A stretch of DNA of 63,436 bases, taken from positions 1-63,436 of the forward strand of contig CAWUIO010000024.1 in NCBI GenBank assembly GCA_963922455.1, written 5' to 3'. Source of the DNA: CAWUIO01 sp963922455. GTDB lineage: Bacteria; Bacteroidota; Bacteroidia; Cytophagales; Microscillaceae. A program made the translations under genes and the position numbers. A model generated the notes under the pieces. That model worked only from the letters and a program-made list of their open reading frames with translations, searched no databases and was not told the origin of the DNA. Shown in pieces: positions 18,509-27,780 of this stretch (its first letter is position 1; every line of letters starts with the position of its first letter).

Positions 18509-18597
18509 AATACTCCTGGTTGTCAGAATTGCCTGATGATAGATATTTCAGACAATCGCAAGTTTTATCTTAAGATCAAAAAAATGATGCTTTTATG

Positions 18598-18628
18598 CAG
18601 ATTCTGTATGGTAAAGGTACAGAATCTG
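18598..18628. promoter_or_regulatory. Perfect 11-bp inverted repeat upstream of the giant T9SS gene
   Basis: CAGATTCTGTA and TACAGAATCTG are separated by 9 nt, with no T-tract on either side. They lie 90 nt upstream of the T9SS cargo start. It could be an operator or a 5'-UTR hairpin; a terminator is less likely. Confidence 0.5.
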
Positions 18629-18765
18629 ATGGGCCTGCTTTGGGCTATTCTGGTTGGATTATTACAGCGTAATTTTCTTGCCTAAATGGCTTAGATACCT
18701 ACGTAATGTAAGGATAATGAATTTGAACCCTATAGAATAGGCTTTTTTTTAAAGGAATACTTTTA

Positions 18766-18892
18766 GGCTGAGGGATAGAGCGGCCTGTTTGAGCCCGCAA
18801 TGGCTAGGCGGGGGGCAGGCGAGTAGCGAAAGCCCGACCCCCGGGCATGGTATGACCTTGTCGGCACTTTTTTGGAGCCGGGGGGCAGCCCC
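18766..18892 (+). repeat. Structured intergenic element, copy E
   Basis: 127 bp in GGCTGAGGG-to-GCAGCCCC direction, CCCCCGG-stem subfamily. It lies between two divergently transcribed genes, so no stop codon is nearby at either end. A co-transcribed terminator role is therefore unlikely for this copy. Confidence 0.86.
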
Positions 18893-18986
18893 AAGGGTTC
18901 CCCAGCAGAGATTTTCTGGGTAAAACGAAAACGGAGGTAGTTTGCACCTTATCAGTATTTATGGCCAATTTAGAAGGAAAGACGGC

Positions 18987-19016
18987 TTTGAATCCCAGAA
19001 GTTTTTACTACATTTG
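18987..19016 (+). promoter_or_regulatory. Bacteroidota-type promoter of the hydrolase gene
   Basis: TTTG at 18987-18990 (-33 element) and TACATTTG at 19009-19016 (exact TAnnTTTG -7 element), 18 nt apart, 59 nt before the ATG at 19076. This is the best two-box promoter in the window. Confidence 0.65.
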
Positions 19017-19075
19017 AGATTTTAGGGCATTCTAAGACTCCTAATAAGGTAAAATCCAATTAAATAATCTAGCCC

Positions 19076-19870
19076 ATGTTGTACTACAAGAAATTTGAGT
19101 TATCCCCTCAACATGATTGGGTGGTCTTTGTACACGGGGCAGGAGGTAGCTCTACGATTTGGTTTAAGCAGCTGCGAGACTACAAAAAAGCCCATAATGT
19201 ACTCCTACTAGATTTAAGAGGCCACGGACGCTCGAAACACTTTTTACAAGAATACCTTCGCAATACGTATACTTTTGAAGATATTGCCAAAGATATTATC
19301 GAGGTATTGGATCATAATAAAATACAATCGGCCCATTTTGTGGGGATTTCCCTGGCGAGTATCATCCTACGGACCTTGGCCGAGATGCAACCTGAGCGGA
19401 TCCGGTCTATGACCTTGGGTGGGGCGATTATTCGTTTGAATGTACGCTCTAAAATTCTCATGTATTTGGGCAATAAGTTTAAATATATGGTGCCCTATAT
19501 GTGGATTTATCGCTTTTTTGCTTGGGTGATTATGCCAAGTAGGCGGCACCGCAAGTCCCGGGGGATGTTTATCAAAGAGGCCAAACGCCTTTGTCAAAAA
19601 GAATTTCTGCGTTGGTACCACTTGACAAGCGAGGTAAACCCTCTCTTAAAATATTTTAACGAAAAAGAACTCAATATTCCTACGCTTTATATTATGGGGC
19701 AGGAGGATTATATGTTTTTGCCCCAAGTGCTCAACTTGGTCAAACAGCACCGTAACTCCTGTCTAGAGATCCTGAGAGACTGTGGGCACGTGGTGAATAT
19801 TGATCAACCCGAACTCTTCAATAGGCTTTCTTTGAAATTTATTGCCAACCCCAAGGCATATCTCGTCTAA
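19076..19870 (+). CDS. Alpha/beta-hydrolase fold protein
   Basis: 264 residues. The fold signatures are VVFVHGAGGSS (oxyanion loop, residues 16-26), LLLDLRGHGRS, the nucleophile elbow VGISLAS with Ser92 (the usual final Gly replaced by Ala), and the late DCGHVVNIDQPE with the catalytic His; the acid is probably the Asp in MGQEDYMF. No signal peptide is seen, so it is cytoplasmic. The substrate is unknown; the family includes esterases, lactonases and thioesterases. It is a single gene with its own promoter; the TPR-PspC gene follows after 96 nt. Confidence 0.82.
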   Translation: MLYYKKFELSPQHDWVVFVHGAGGSSTIWFKQLRDYKKAHNVLLLDLRGHGRSKHFLQEYLRNTYTFEDIAKDIIEVLDHNKIQSAHFVGISLASIILRTLAEMQPERIRSMTLGGAIIRLNVRSKILMYLGNKFKYMVPYMWIYRFFAWVIMPSRRHRKSRGMFIKEAKRLCQKEFLRWYHLTSEVNPLLKYFNEKELNIPTLYIMGQEDYMFLPQVLNLVKQHRNSCLEILRDCGHVVNIDQPELFNRLSLKFIANPKAYLV

Positions 19871-19966
19871 TATTTTTGGGATTTGGATGGGGAGAATCGA
19901 GATATTTCATTATTTTTGTTAGATACCATACTGTGAAAACCAATTAACTACTTTATTAGTAGGTAT

Positions 19967-20680
19967 ATGATCAACGATCCGGACGACGTACTACAAGCCT
20001 ATATTCAAAAGGTCATCAAGATCCAACAGGAGCAAAAACAGCGCCCGTTGGATGTAGATGAGATGAATAAGATTGCTGAAGAACTAGGCATGTCTCCAGA
20101 AGAAGTTCGTTTGATCAAAAAGAAATTGGAAGATTATATCGCACGGGGCAAGGGATATAGTCGGTATGAAGACTGGGACAGTGCCATTGAAGAGTTTAGC
20201 CAGGCCCTGGTATTAGGCCCCGGTAATGTGGATGCCCTGTTTGGGATTGCCAATGCCTACCGAAACCGATGGCTGATCCGTAAAAACAAAGAGGATTTTA
20301 ACCAAGCCAAAAAATACGTTAAAAAGGCCTTAATGGTCAATCCCCACCACGACGACTCTTTCCGTTTGGCCAGCGAGCTTAATAAAGGAGGAGGTTCCTA
20401 CAACCGACCTGAAGAGTTTGACTCCCTCAAAGAGAATTTCAAAAACCTCACCGGAGAAAATTTCGATCAGGTGTTTGATGCCGAGACTTTCAAACTTACC
20501 AAACGCCTTCGGAAGTCATACCGAGACAAAAAGATATTTGGCGTATGCGCGGGTATTGCCGAGTATTTAGGAGTTGATCCTACTTGGGTTCGGATAGGCT
20601 TTATTATGGGGGTAGTATTTGGGGGAGGGGCTTCCATCCCCCTGTATATCCTGCTGGCTTTTGTGATGCCTAAACAATAG
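19967..20680 (+). CDS. TPR protein with C-terminal PspC domain
   Basis: 237 residues. A helical N-terminus with a SHOCT-like feel (MSPEEVRLIKKKLEDYI) is followed by about two TPR units (55-140) and a C-terminal PspC domain (about 177-237: DKKIFGVCAGIAEYLGVDPTWVRIGF and a membrane helix). PspC proteins are envelope-stress partners. The fusion suggests a membrane-tethered scaffold with TPRs in the cytoplasm. A -7-like TATTTTTG lies at 19913-19920. It is convergent with the next gene (6 nt between stops). Confidence 0.85.
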   Translation: MINDPDDVLQAYIQKVIKIQQEQKQRPLDVDEMNKIAEELGMSPEEVRLIKKKLEDYIARGKGYSRYEDWDSAIEEFSQALVLGPGNVDALFGIANAYRNRWLIRKNKEDFNQAKKYVKKALMVNPHHDDSFRLASELNKGGGSYNRPEEFDSLKENFKNLTGENFDQVFDAETFKLTKRLRKSYRDKKIFGVCAGIAEYLGVDPTWVRIGFIMGVVFGGGASIPLYILLAFVMPKQ

Positions 20681-20685
20681 TCCAG

Positions 20686-21093
20686 TTAATTTTTTAACCA
20701 AGCTTCTCCATCGGCTTCTGTCATAAAATATCGAAATACGGTTTGTACATTATTGACATTAAATTCGTCTACAGTTTGTTCTAAGGATACCTGAGTGAAA
20801 AGATCTTCGGGTAACACCAAGGCATACCGATCTATATTTAAGTCACTTACAATAGGATTTAGGTGTTTTTCGGTCCAATCCTGAAGTTCGGGATTAATGG
20901 TAAAGGGGCATTGACTTACATCGTCCAAGACCCGTTTAGGACGATATTCTTTCATTAATTCCATTTTATGCAACATTTCCTTCTTAAAGGTTTCCTCATC
21001 GAACTCTTCGGAATTCCAAAATTCGTAGAAGACTAAGCTTTCCTCATCAAAGCGTAAACGGATGAATTTGGATTCATAAATAGTTTTTTTCAT
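20686..21093 (-). CDS. SpoIIAA/STAS-like small protein, hypothetical
   Basis: 135 residues with no signal peptide or membrane helix. The order of predicted strands and helices (IRLRFDEESLVFYEFW, helix, RVLDDVSQCPF, YALVLPED, VFRYF..AEAWL) resembles the SpoIIAA-like/STAS proteins common in Bacteroidota. No catalytic residues are known for the group. It starts at an ATG. The role is unknown; a fold-level call only. Confidence 0.5.
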   Translation of the reverse strand: MKKTIYESKFIRLRFDEESLVFYEFWNSEEFDEETFKKEMLHKMELMKEYRPKRVLDDVSQCPFTINPELQDWTEKHLNPIVSDLNIDRYALVLPEDLFTQVSLEQTVDEFNVNNVQTVFRYFMTEADGEAWLKN

Positions 21094-21260
21094 TGCTGTA
21101 CTAATTGAGGGAGTTGAGAATGTAGAAACTTTTGGTGAACATATAATTCATGAAGAGTAAACGAGAGCCAAGGCTTTAAGATTTGACTATCTCAAGGATA
21201 TATTCACCAGGTAAGGTTTTGACTCATACACACTGGAGGGAGGGAAGAAGGCGCCTAATT

Positions 21261-21827
21261 TTAATGACGGGTACTTTGGGGAAGTGTCTCAAACTGGGCT
21301 TTGAACCGGAATTGATAGTACTTGGCTTTGTCGGCCAATTTTTGGCCTTCTGGTACAGACTCCTGGGCTTGCCTTAACTTCTTGTGTCCTTTTTTTTGCA
21401 ATTTTTTAATTATTTCGCCTTCGTGTACATAAATCCGGACTTCCGAAAGAACTTCGGCCCCGTCTAACTCCCGTTCGGAGTAAAAGACAAAATTCCCGGT
21501 ATGATCGTACAAATATTCTTTTAAGTATTTCTTTTCTTCCCGTTCTTCCCGGATCTGTACCGCACTTAAATGAGGATCTTGATTTTTAGAGTTAGGTTTC
21601 CCTAAGGAATAATAATAGGTTTCAAAGAGTTGGAAGTAGCCCGGTTGGTGTAAAGAGTAGCGTTTGGAATTAAATTTGATCTCATTCGTATGGTATTCCC
21701 TGATTTGGATATTACGCTTGATATAATTACGAGCCCGCTCGATATTTTGCAAAATAGGGTCTTGGGCTTTTCCCTTACCGGATAGAAAAAGAAAAAACAA
21801 GCAAAATACGAGTGTGTGTTTGAACAT
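21261..21827 (-). CDS. Secreted protein, unknown
   Basis: 188 residues from the ATG at 21827, preferred over an in-frame TTG at 21851 because it begins a clear signal peptide (MFKHTLVFCLFFLFLSGKGKAQ). The mature part is basic and charged with a Tyr-rich centre (YSLHQPGYFQLFETYYYS) and an ELDGAEVLSEVRIYVHEGE stretch; no family is recognised. Expected in the periplasm. It is isolated: 168 nt after the STAS-like gene and divergent from the next gene. Confidence 0.6.
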   Translation of the reverse strand: MFKHTLVFCLFFLFLSGKGKAQDPILQNIERARNYIKRNIQIREYHTNEIKFNSKRYSLHQPGYFQLFETYYYSLGKPNSKNQDPHLSAVQIREEREEKKYLKEYLYDHTGNFVFYSERELDGAEVLSEVRIYVHEGEIIKKLQKKGHKKLRQAQESVPEGQKLADKAKYYQFRFKAQFETLPQSTRH

Positions 21828-22037
21828 GCTAAGCTGTGGATGACGTATCAATTGGAATATTTTTGGTCACAATTAATCCGAATTATAGGATTTAACTACA
21901 ACTATAACAAATTTCGGGCTATTTGACCCAGCTCTTTATAAGGGATTCTGTAACTTACCGAATATTGCTGATAAAATACTACTCTTTAACGAGCACGGAG
22001 GAAGTCAGCATCAAGAAATTTTCTGATATACAAACCT

Positions 22038-23699
22038 ATGCGAGGAAAAAGTGCTTATTACCGTATATCTTTTGTGAAAACACTCATCAAATATCAAAGT
22101 CTAATTATCCTAGGCCTAGTCATCCTCTTCATTTTAGTCGGCAATTATGTGTTTGACTGGCTCGTAAGCCCCTGGATTGATGCCGGTTGGCTTCGGTGGC
22201 TTTACAAGCACGAAACCATCATCCAGTTTGCTCCCGAAGCCTGGTTGGGCCTATTAGGCTTAGTACTGGGTACCTTAATCATTGTTATTTCGGTAGCCTC
22301 TCAAAGTACTCCCAAACTGATTGACCTCTACACCGATGATCAAACGAGTTTGTTTTACATCTGGTATATCGTGGTGGGTTCTGTGCATAACATGTTTTTG
22401 CAGCTTTACGGAAGCGTGAAAGAAAATGCCTATTTTGAAGAAATGGTCACAAGCATGTTGTTTAATACCTACTTCATGTTACCCTTTGCCTTAATGGTGG
22501 CAGTACCTTATGTACTTTATATCCTTCGCTATACCAAGACTAGCAACGTAATTGATAAAATTTTTGAAAAAAACCACCGGCACATTCGGCAAATCGCCGA
22601 CCACGCCAGGGCCAAACACCTCAGTAACCGAAGGTTAATTGCAGATTACCAGTTTGATTTGTTTGAGTCACTCAACCAAATGGATGATTTGCTAGAGTAC
22701 GTTTCCTTCAAAGAGCCCAAAGATGATATCATCCATAAGATGAGTGAGTCTATTCAAAACTATATCCGGATTAAGCCGATTATCCGCAAACACGCCCCCG
22801 AATTTTTTGAAATTAGCTCCCGGGTAGCCTCCGATGTGTCTTTTAAGACGATGACAGGGCAATTTGCCGACATGCAGCGGCATCAAACCTTTTATGAGCA
22901 AAAGGGCTTCCGTCTTTTGGGCAATGCCTACATCATATTAATCGAGGAAGATGAGTTTGATTTGGCCTCTGTTTGTGCCTACGAGCTGTCCGAATGCGGG
23001 AGAGTGGCCATTGAGCAAAAAGATGAATCCCTCATAGACGTGGTCCTGATCCGCTTTAATACCTTGATTCGGTTCGGGATCAAGCACGGGCTCAAACAAG
23101 GCGAGGCCCGAAACTTATACAATGCCATCTTTCATTACAGCGGCTTTATTCAACATCTCATCAATGCCAAGTCTACCCAGTTTATTCAAAAAAGCTCCAC
23201 CTTTTTAAATCGTTACGTCAACGAAATATACCGTCACAGCCAAAAAAAGCAATCTTTTATCTTCCTCGTGGATGCGTTTACTTGGGAATTTAAGCGCATA
23301 CTCATCGAGCTAGACCGCAAAGGCCTAGACATGGGCCTCCAAAGAGAAATCCTAGACTCTTTCCTGCGCATTGACAACTTGTCCGATCCAGTGCGGGATG
23401 CCTCCTCCGAGCGCCAGTTCAAATCTGGGGTTCGGATGTTGCAAGTAGCCTTGGCTTTGTATTACATAGGGGCTGGCAATGAAGCACTTACCCGGGTCAT
23501 CATCGAGGATATCTTGCAAGATCATAAGAAAATGGAGCGAGGGGCCCTACGCAAGGCCCTACATAGTACCTGCGAAGATCTGAAAAGACAAGAGGCCACC
23601 TTCTGGGAAGACACCGACCGGGGGAACTCCAATCTATATTTTTCCCACGATATCAAACACGTAGGTGCTTTCTTGGAATTATTTGAAGAGTACTTATAA
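22038..23699 (+). CDS. Integral membrane protein with long cytoplasmic domain
   Basis: 553 residues. The N-terminal third has about four membrane helices (20-40, 68-92, 110-130, 140-165) with the motif VISVASQSTPKLIDLYTDD, somewhat reminiscent of DUF2254-type proteins. The remaining ~380 residues are soluble and helical, of an armadillo/TPR-like character (LYNAIFHYSGFIQHLINAK). No enzyme motifs were seen. Element F starts 7 nt after the stop. Function unknown. Confidence 0.65.
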   Translation: MRGKSAYYRISFVKTLIKYQSLIILGLVILFILVGNYVFDWLVSPWIDAGWLRWLYKHETIIQFAPEAWLGLLGLVLGTLIIVISVASQSTPKLIDLYTDDQTSLFYIWYIVVGSVHNMFLQLYGSVKENAYFEEMVTSMLFNTYFMLPFALMVAVPYVLYILRYTKTSNVIDKIFEKNHRHIRQIADHARAKHLSNRRLIADYQFDLFESLNQMDDLLEYVSFKEPKDDIIHKMSESIQNYIRIKPIIRKHAPEFFEISSRVASDVSFKTMTGQFADMQRHQTFYEQKGFRLLGNAYIILIEEDEFDLASVCAYELSECGRVAIEQKDESLIDVVLIRFNTLIRFGIKHGLKQGEARNLYNAIFHYSGFIQHLINAKSTQFIQKSSTFLNRYVNEIYRHSQKKQSFIFLVDAFTWEFKRILIELDRKGLDMGLQREILDSFLRIDNLSDPVRDASSERQFKSGVRMLQVALALYYIGAGNEALTRVIIEDILQDHKKMERGALRKALHSTCEDLKRQEATFWEDTDRGNSNLYFSHDIKHVGAFLELFEEYL

Positions 23700-23706
23700 A
23701 CGTCAT

Positions 23707-23838
23707 GGGGCTTGCCCGCGCTCTAATACGTATGGGCAAGTCTTGTCCCTACTGAGCGGGCGCGGGCCGGGCTATCGCTACTCGCTGGCTCACGCGCAGC
23801 CAGCGGCGAGCTCAAACAGGCCGCTCTATCCCTAAGCC
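23707..23838 (-). repeat. Structured intergenic element, copy F
   Basis: 132 bp, GCCCGCGC/GCGCGGGC stem subfamily, 38-nt centre, then CGGGCTATCGCTACTCGCTGGC and GAGCTCAAACAGGCCGCTCTATCCCTAAGCC. It fills the gap between convergent genes: its GGGGC end is 7 nt after one stop and its CTAAGCC end 12 nt from the other. Confidence 0.9.
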
Positions 23839-23850
23839 AAGAAAAAAATC

Positions 23851-24978
23851 CTATAACCCTTCCAAAAAGATGGCCCCGAGCTCCTCATCCTGCCAAATAG
23901 CCTTCAACTGAGGGGCCATTTCTTCATGCATCATATCTTGAGCCGCAATTAATCGGATATCATTGGGCAAAAAGTCCATTTTGAGGTAAGACTTAATATT
24001 GGCCAATTGGTTTTTCTTAAACTCCGCCGTATTCACTTTTAAAAAATTAATTAAACGGGTGGTAATTACCGAAATAATATCTACCCGCTTGGTCTCCCGA
24101 TCTACCAGTGGTTTAATCACTTGAAGGACTTCCTCCTCAAAGTTTTTAGCATCCAGAATTTCTTCCGGACTAATAAGCTTGGAGAGGTCATTATTAATAA
24201 AAGAGATAAACGATGTAACTGTATTGGCATCCAGACTGGCATCGGCCAGCATTTTTACCAAGCCCAAATCGGCCTTCAAATCCTTAATCAAACGGATGTT
24301 TTCAAAAAACTGCACCAAGGTCCGGGGCGTCGAGCGGTCACCGATAACCACTTCGGGGTAGGTGAGCACAAAATTGATTCCCCTCGGATCTACTCCGTTT
24401 TTCTCTGCCCATAAAGCCCACTTTTTGACCTCAAAAACCAAGGTAATGTGCAAAACCCGGGTCAACATGGCATAGTCCATGGGCGTAACTGAATAATCAC
24501 CCCCATCTGGGTTGGCCGTCATAATAATGTCCCAGCCTCGAGGGAGCTTCCAGCTTACCAGTTCATAATTTTGGAGTAATTGCATAATCCCCCTCAAAAT
24601 TCGATCGTCGGCCCGGTTGACATCATCGATCAAAAGGATACCAGGCCCTTCTTCTTTGGGTACCCAACTCGGGGGAACAAATATAGTGGTATCACGGTCC
24701 GAATCCTCGCTAAGGATTTTGGGCATACCCAGGAGGTCGCCCATTTCTTCAAACTGGGCCGGGGCGATATAGGCAAACTTGTAGTCCCTTTCCCGGGCGA
24801 AGGTTTCAATGGTTTCGGTTTTTCCGATCCCATGATCGCCCCATATGCAAATGGGAGTTTTACGCTTGCCCCTTTTTTCCGATTCGGCATTGGTAGTCAA
24901 GGTATGGGAGACAAAATCTACCAATTCGCTCGTATTGCATTTGGTGCCGTAGTATATTAAGTGGTTTTTTACTTCCAT
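23851..24978 (-). CDS. MoxR-type AAA+ ATPase of an LRR/TPR - vWA - MoxR operon
   Basis: 375 residues. The AAA+ core has Walker A GDHGIGKT (47-54), Walker B ILLIDD (114-119), a sensor-1 Asn in MTANPDGG, and an Arg-bearing block DYAMLTRVLH. The C-terminal lid is helical. MoxR ATPases act as chaperones that remodel a partner vWA protein or metal-enzyme complex. Here the partner is the upstream zincin/vWA gene (182 nt gap). It is the third gene of a co-directional minus-strand set, probably cytoplasmic. Confidence 0.88.
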   Translation of the reverse strand: MEVKNHLIYYGTKCNTSELVDFVSHTLTTNAESEKRGKRKTPICIWGDHGIGKTETIETFARERDYKFAYIAPAQFEEMGDLLGMPKILSEDSDRDTTIFVPPSWVPKEEGPGILLIDDVNRADDRILRGIMQLLQNYELVSWKLPRGWDIIMTANPDGGDYSVTPMDYAMLTRVLHITLVFEVKKWALWAEKNGVDPRGINFVLTYPEVVIGDRSTPRTLVQFFENIRLIKDLKADLGLVKMLADASLDANTVTSFISFINNDLSKLISPEEILDAKNFEEEVLQVIKPLVDRETKRVDIISVITTRLINFLKVNTAEFKKNQLANIKSYLKMDFLPNDIRLIAAQDMMHEEMAPQLKAIWQDEELGAIFLEGL

Positions 24979-25160
24979 TCCTGGGTTAAGCGTTTAATTG
25001 CTTCAAAATATGACAAGCCCTTGCTGGTCTTTGTAAGAATCAAGCCTGTAATATAAAAATAATATGAGGAAATCAAGCCCGCATTTGTCTTGGTTCTTAG
25101 CAATATAAGAGGCAATGTAAGAGAATTGTTTCTCATAAAAAGATAAAGAGGATCAAGTAC

Positions 25161-26423
25161 TTAGCTCATTCGTACTACCCGGCCCGGAAAATTTTGTAAA
25201 TAGTCCGGTTTTGCTCCCTTTTTACTGATTAACCAAAAGATCGGGCATAGCGAACGGATTTCAGGGCTTGGTCCATACCCATCGGTAAAGTAGATCAAAG
25301 CATCGGGCCGGTACTGCGTATTGGCAAATCGGATAGGTGCCTCAAAAGATGTCCCGCCTCTTCCTTGTACTAATTTAGGGGCAACCCCCCGATAAGGGTA
25401 CTGGGCTTGTATTTTGGTGTCACTTTCTACAATCGTGATCTCCACTCCTTGTTGCCAGATATGAAAAACCTCACTAAAAAAAGCGTTTAATTCATCCAAT
25501 TGGATACTCCCAGAGGTATCGATGGCCACCAATATTTTTTGGTTCCGCTTCACCCGTATACCCGGATTGGTGCCGTAGCGTTTAGACGGCCTACGGATCG
25601 TATTACGTATTTTGGTATTACGGCTGCTGTTGGCAAAAAGCCGTAAAGCCCTTTTCCAATTGATCATGGGCTTTCGGGCCTGTTCAAATTTACCCAAGTA
25701 CTGCTTTAAGCCCTTGGGTAATTTTTCGTAGTCTTCGGTTTTGATCCAGGAAAGCGTGCTTTCCATAGCCTGATCAATGATAGATTCGGCTATGTCTTTT
25801 TCAGCCCCGGTAATCTTTTCTATATCCTGCCAAAACCAATGCTTGCTATGGAGGGGATTTTCATCATCCAAAAAAGACCTTAAGGTGTTCCACGGCCGGT
25901 CTTGTTGGGCTTCATCCGATTCCGGGTTGTCTGTATACTTATTTAACAAGTCAAGTAGATGTGTATAATAGTAATTGACGTGTTGGTGTGGCTTAAGTTC
26001 TAGGCTTTCAAAATCATATAAGGTAACGGCTCCATCCAGTAATTGCTTTTCATCGACGTATTGATTCACCACTAAATCGGCCGCAATATTGAATACCTTC
26101 TTATTATTAAAGCCTTCTACTCTTAATATGTGCTTAAAGACCAAATGGAGGATTTCGTGCTTGATAGCTCCCAATTTCAAAGCATCGTGTTGTAGGTACT
26201 CGTGCCAAAAACCAGGATTGACATATAAGGTGATCAAGTTTTGGTCGTATGCTACAGCTAGAGTGCTGGTACGGTAGGTGATTTTCTTAACCAGTCCTAT
26301 AAAAAAGTGACCATAAAAGGGTTCCGCTTGAATTCCTGCTTCATAATCACCGGTTACCAGTTTACTGCTAATTCGTTCTATATCCCGGAGGACGGGCTTG
26401 GGGTCCAGATGTAAATCGTCCAT
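25161..26423 (-). CDS. Predicted metallopeptidase with vWA-like domain (COG3864/DUF2201 type)
   Basis: 420 residues from the ATG at 26423 (MDDLHLDPK), 4 nt behind the stop of the LRR/TPR gene; a longer frame from a TTG would overlap that gene and is unlikely. The N-terminal zincin-like domain has KHEILHLVFKH, i.e. His89-Glu90-x2-His93-x4-His98, a plausible zinc site. The C-terminal vWA-like domain has a complete MIDAS: Asp302-T-S-G-Ser306, Thr358 in GRGGTSFE, and Asp381 in YFTDG. This pairing with a MoxR ATPase is a known bacterial combination. It likely cleaves or unfolds a target under ATPase control; the target is unknown. Confidence 0.85.
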   Translation of the reverse strand: MDDLHLDPKPVLRDIERISSKLVTGDYEAGIQAEPFYGHFFIGLVKKITYRTSTLAVAYDQNLITLYVNPGFWHEYLQHDALKLGAIKHEILHLVFKHILRVEGFNNKKVFNIAADLVVNQYVDEKQLLDGAVTLYDFESLELKPHQHVNYYYTHLLDLLNKYTDNPESDEAQQDRPWNTLRSFLDDENPLHSKHWFWQDIEKITGAEKDIAESIIDQAMESTLSWIKTEDYEKLPKGLKQYLGKFEQARKPMINWKRALRLFANSSRNTKIRNTIRRPSKRYGTNPGIRVKRNQKILVAIDTSGSIQLDELNAFFSEVFHIWQQGVEITIVESDTKIQAQYPYRGVAPKLVQGRGGTSFEAPIRFANTQYRPDALIYFTDGYGPSPEIRSLCPIFWLISKKGAKPDYLQNFPGRVVRMS

Positions 26424-26427
26424 AAAT

Positions 26428-27507
26428 TTATAATTGCCAAAGCAATTTACGAAATTCCGGGATTTCCCGGTATATCTCAAAAATTTCGTCCTCGTGGGCT
26501 TTTATGGTGATGAGTTTGTTGAGGGTGATAGCGTGTTTAAGCGATTTGATACACGCTTTGGCATCGCCTAGTAAGCAAAGCAAACAGGCCCGATAATACC
26601 AAGCTTGGGCATATAAGGGGTTTTGAACTAATTCCTGGTCCAGTTTTTTGAGCAAGTGAAGTACATGCTGCTTAACCGTTTGCGATCTTCCGCTTTGTAC
26701 CCGGGTCATATTACTATATACTTGGGCCTCTTCCATTTGCGGCCATAAGTGAAGGGCCTTACTATAAAGTATATAAGCCTTCAAAAAAGCCTGTTCCCGA
26801 CGATAGTCATGCCCCTCATACGTATATTTTTTGGCAAACATAAGGGGGTAGTGGGTTTCTAACTCTTGGATTGCCTGGGCATTAAGCGGGGTGCGGTTAA
26901 AGTAGAGCCCCTGAAGATTCTTCAGAAAATAAATCTCCTTAGGCAAACTCTCAAAGTGATTCCCACTGATATTGAGAATGTGCAATTCAGGAAAGTATCC
27001 CACTTCCGCTGGGAGTTCCATCAAGGCATAATTGGCCAAATACAATTCTTTATCCTGGATGATGAGTTCCAAAATACGCATAGGATCGGCTACTTTGTTT
27101 TCTAGGCAGAATTTTCCGCCTTTCCCACCATATTTTAAGCAAGACATCGCCAATACATTGCGGTTAATCGCCGGGTGTTTGGTAAATGCCCTTAAAAAGT
27201 GAGCTACTTTCACCTCATTAAACTCCCAGAGAAAGTCTGGAGTCCAAGTATTTTGAACATGCCGCATCAAGTCATAGCTGGCCGAACGTTTTAAAATCCG
27301 GTAAGCTTGTTCCCGGATGGTATCTTGAATATGCCAAAAGCTAAGGCCTATCAAATAACTAAGCAATTCGCCCGGAGCCTTGCTCCCCTCGAGTAGGTGT
27401 AAAGCCAGACGCAATTGCTCTGCATCCACACTTTCCAAAAGTTGACGGATTTTGGCGAGGGTCTCCTGCTGATCTGAGATGCTGCTAGTCTTATTCAATC
27501 TCTTCAT
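26428..27507 (-). CDS. LRR/TPR repeat protein, likely sensor or adaptor of the vWA-MoxR operon
   Basis: 359 residues. An alpha-helical N-terminus (1-150) of HEAT-like appearance leads to two to three leucine-rich repeats (about 165-220: LPAEVGYFPELHILNISGNHFESLPKEI). TPR-like helices follow (about 240-345: AQAWYYRACLLCLLGDAKACIKSLKHAI). No signal peptide. It is first in the operon, 4 nt ahead of the zincin/vWA gene. Repeat proteins in such ternary systems are thought to sense a ligand or invader; here this is inference from context. Confidence 0.72.
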   Translation of the reverse strand: MKRLNKTSSISDQQETLAKIRQLLESVDAEQLRLALHLLEGSKAPGELLSYLIGLSFWHIQDTIREQAYRILKRSASYDLMRHVQNTWTPDFLWEFNEVKVAHFLRAFTKHPAINRNVLAMSCLKYGGKGGKFCLENKVADPMRILELIIQDKELYLANYALMELPAEVGYFPELHILNISGNHFESLPKEIYFLKNLQGLYFNRTPLNAQAIQELETHYPLMFAKKYTYEGHDYRREQAFLKAYILYSKALHLWPQMEEAQVYSNMTRVQSGRSQTVKQHVLHLLKKLDQELVQNPLYAQAWYYRACLLCLLGDAKACIKSLKHAITLNKLITIKAHEDEIFEIYREIPEFRKLLWQL

Positions 27508-27780
27508 CCCTCTTAAGTTTTAGGTGTGCCGAACGAAAAAGGAGTAAATCAAAAGGGAAAACACAAACGAATCTTGGTATTGTAGAAATGTATGTATGAA
27601 GTAGTAAAAATGAAATGTATAGGCAACTTGGTCTGGGCCAATCATTAGACTAATGCGGTTCCTTTTTATATACTATCAAAAAAATAGATTTACTCTACAT
27701 GGCTAACAAGCCAAGCCTTGCTTTGTTTAATTTTTTTTCTAAATTAAAAGCAAATTCCTTCACGAAAATTAGGAAATGCT

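Larger units (their letters stand above)
18509..19075. other. Divergent intergenic stretch with element E and an inverted repeat
   Basis: 567 nt between the giant T9SS gene and the hydrolase gene, transcribed apart. It holds the 11-bp inverted repeat (18598-18628), element E (18766-18892), and the hydrolase promoter (18987-19016). No gene was seen. Confidence 0.65.
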
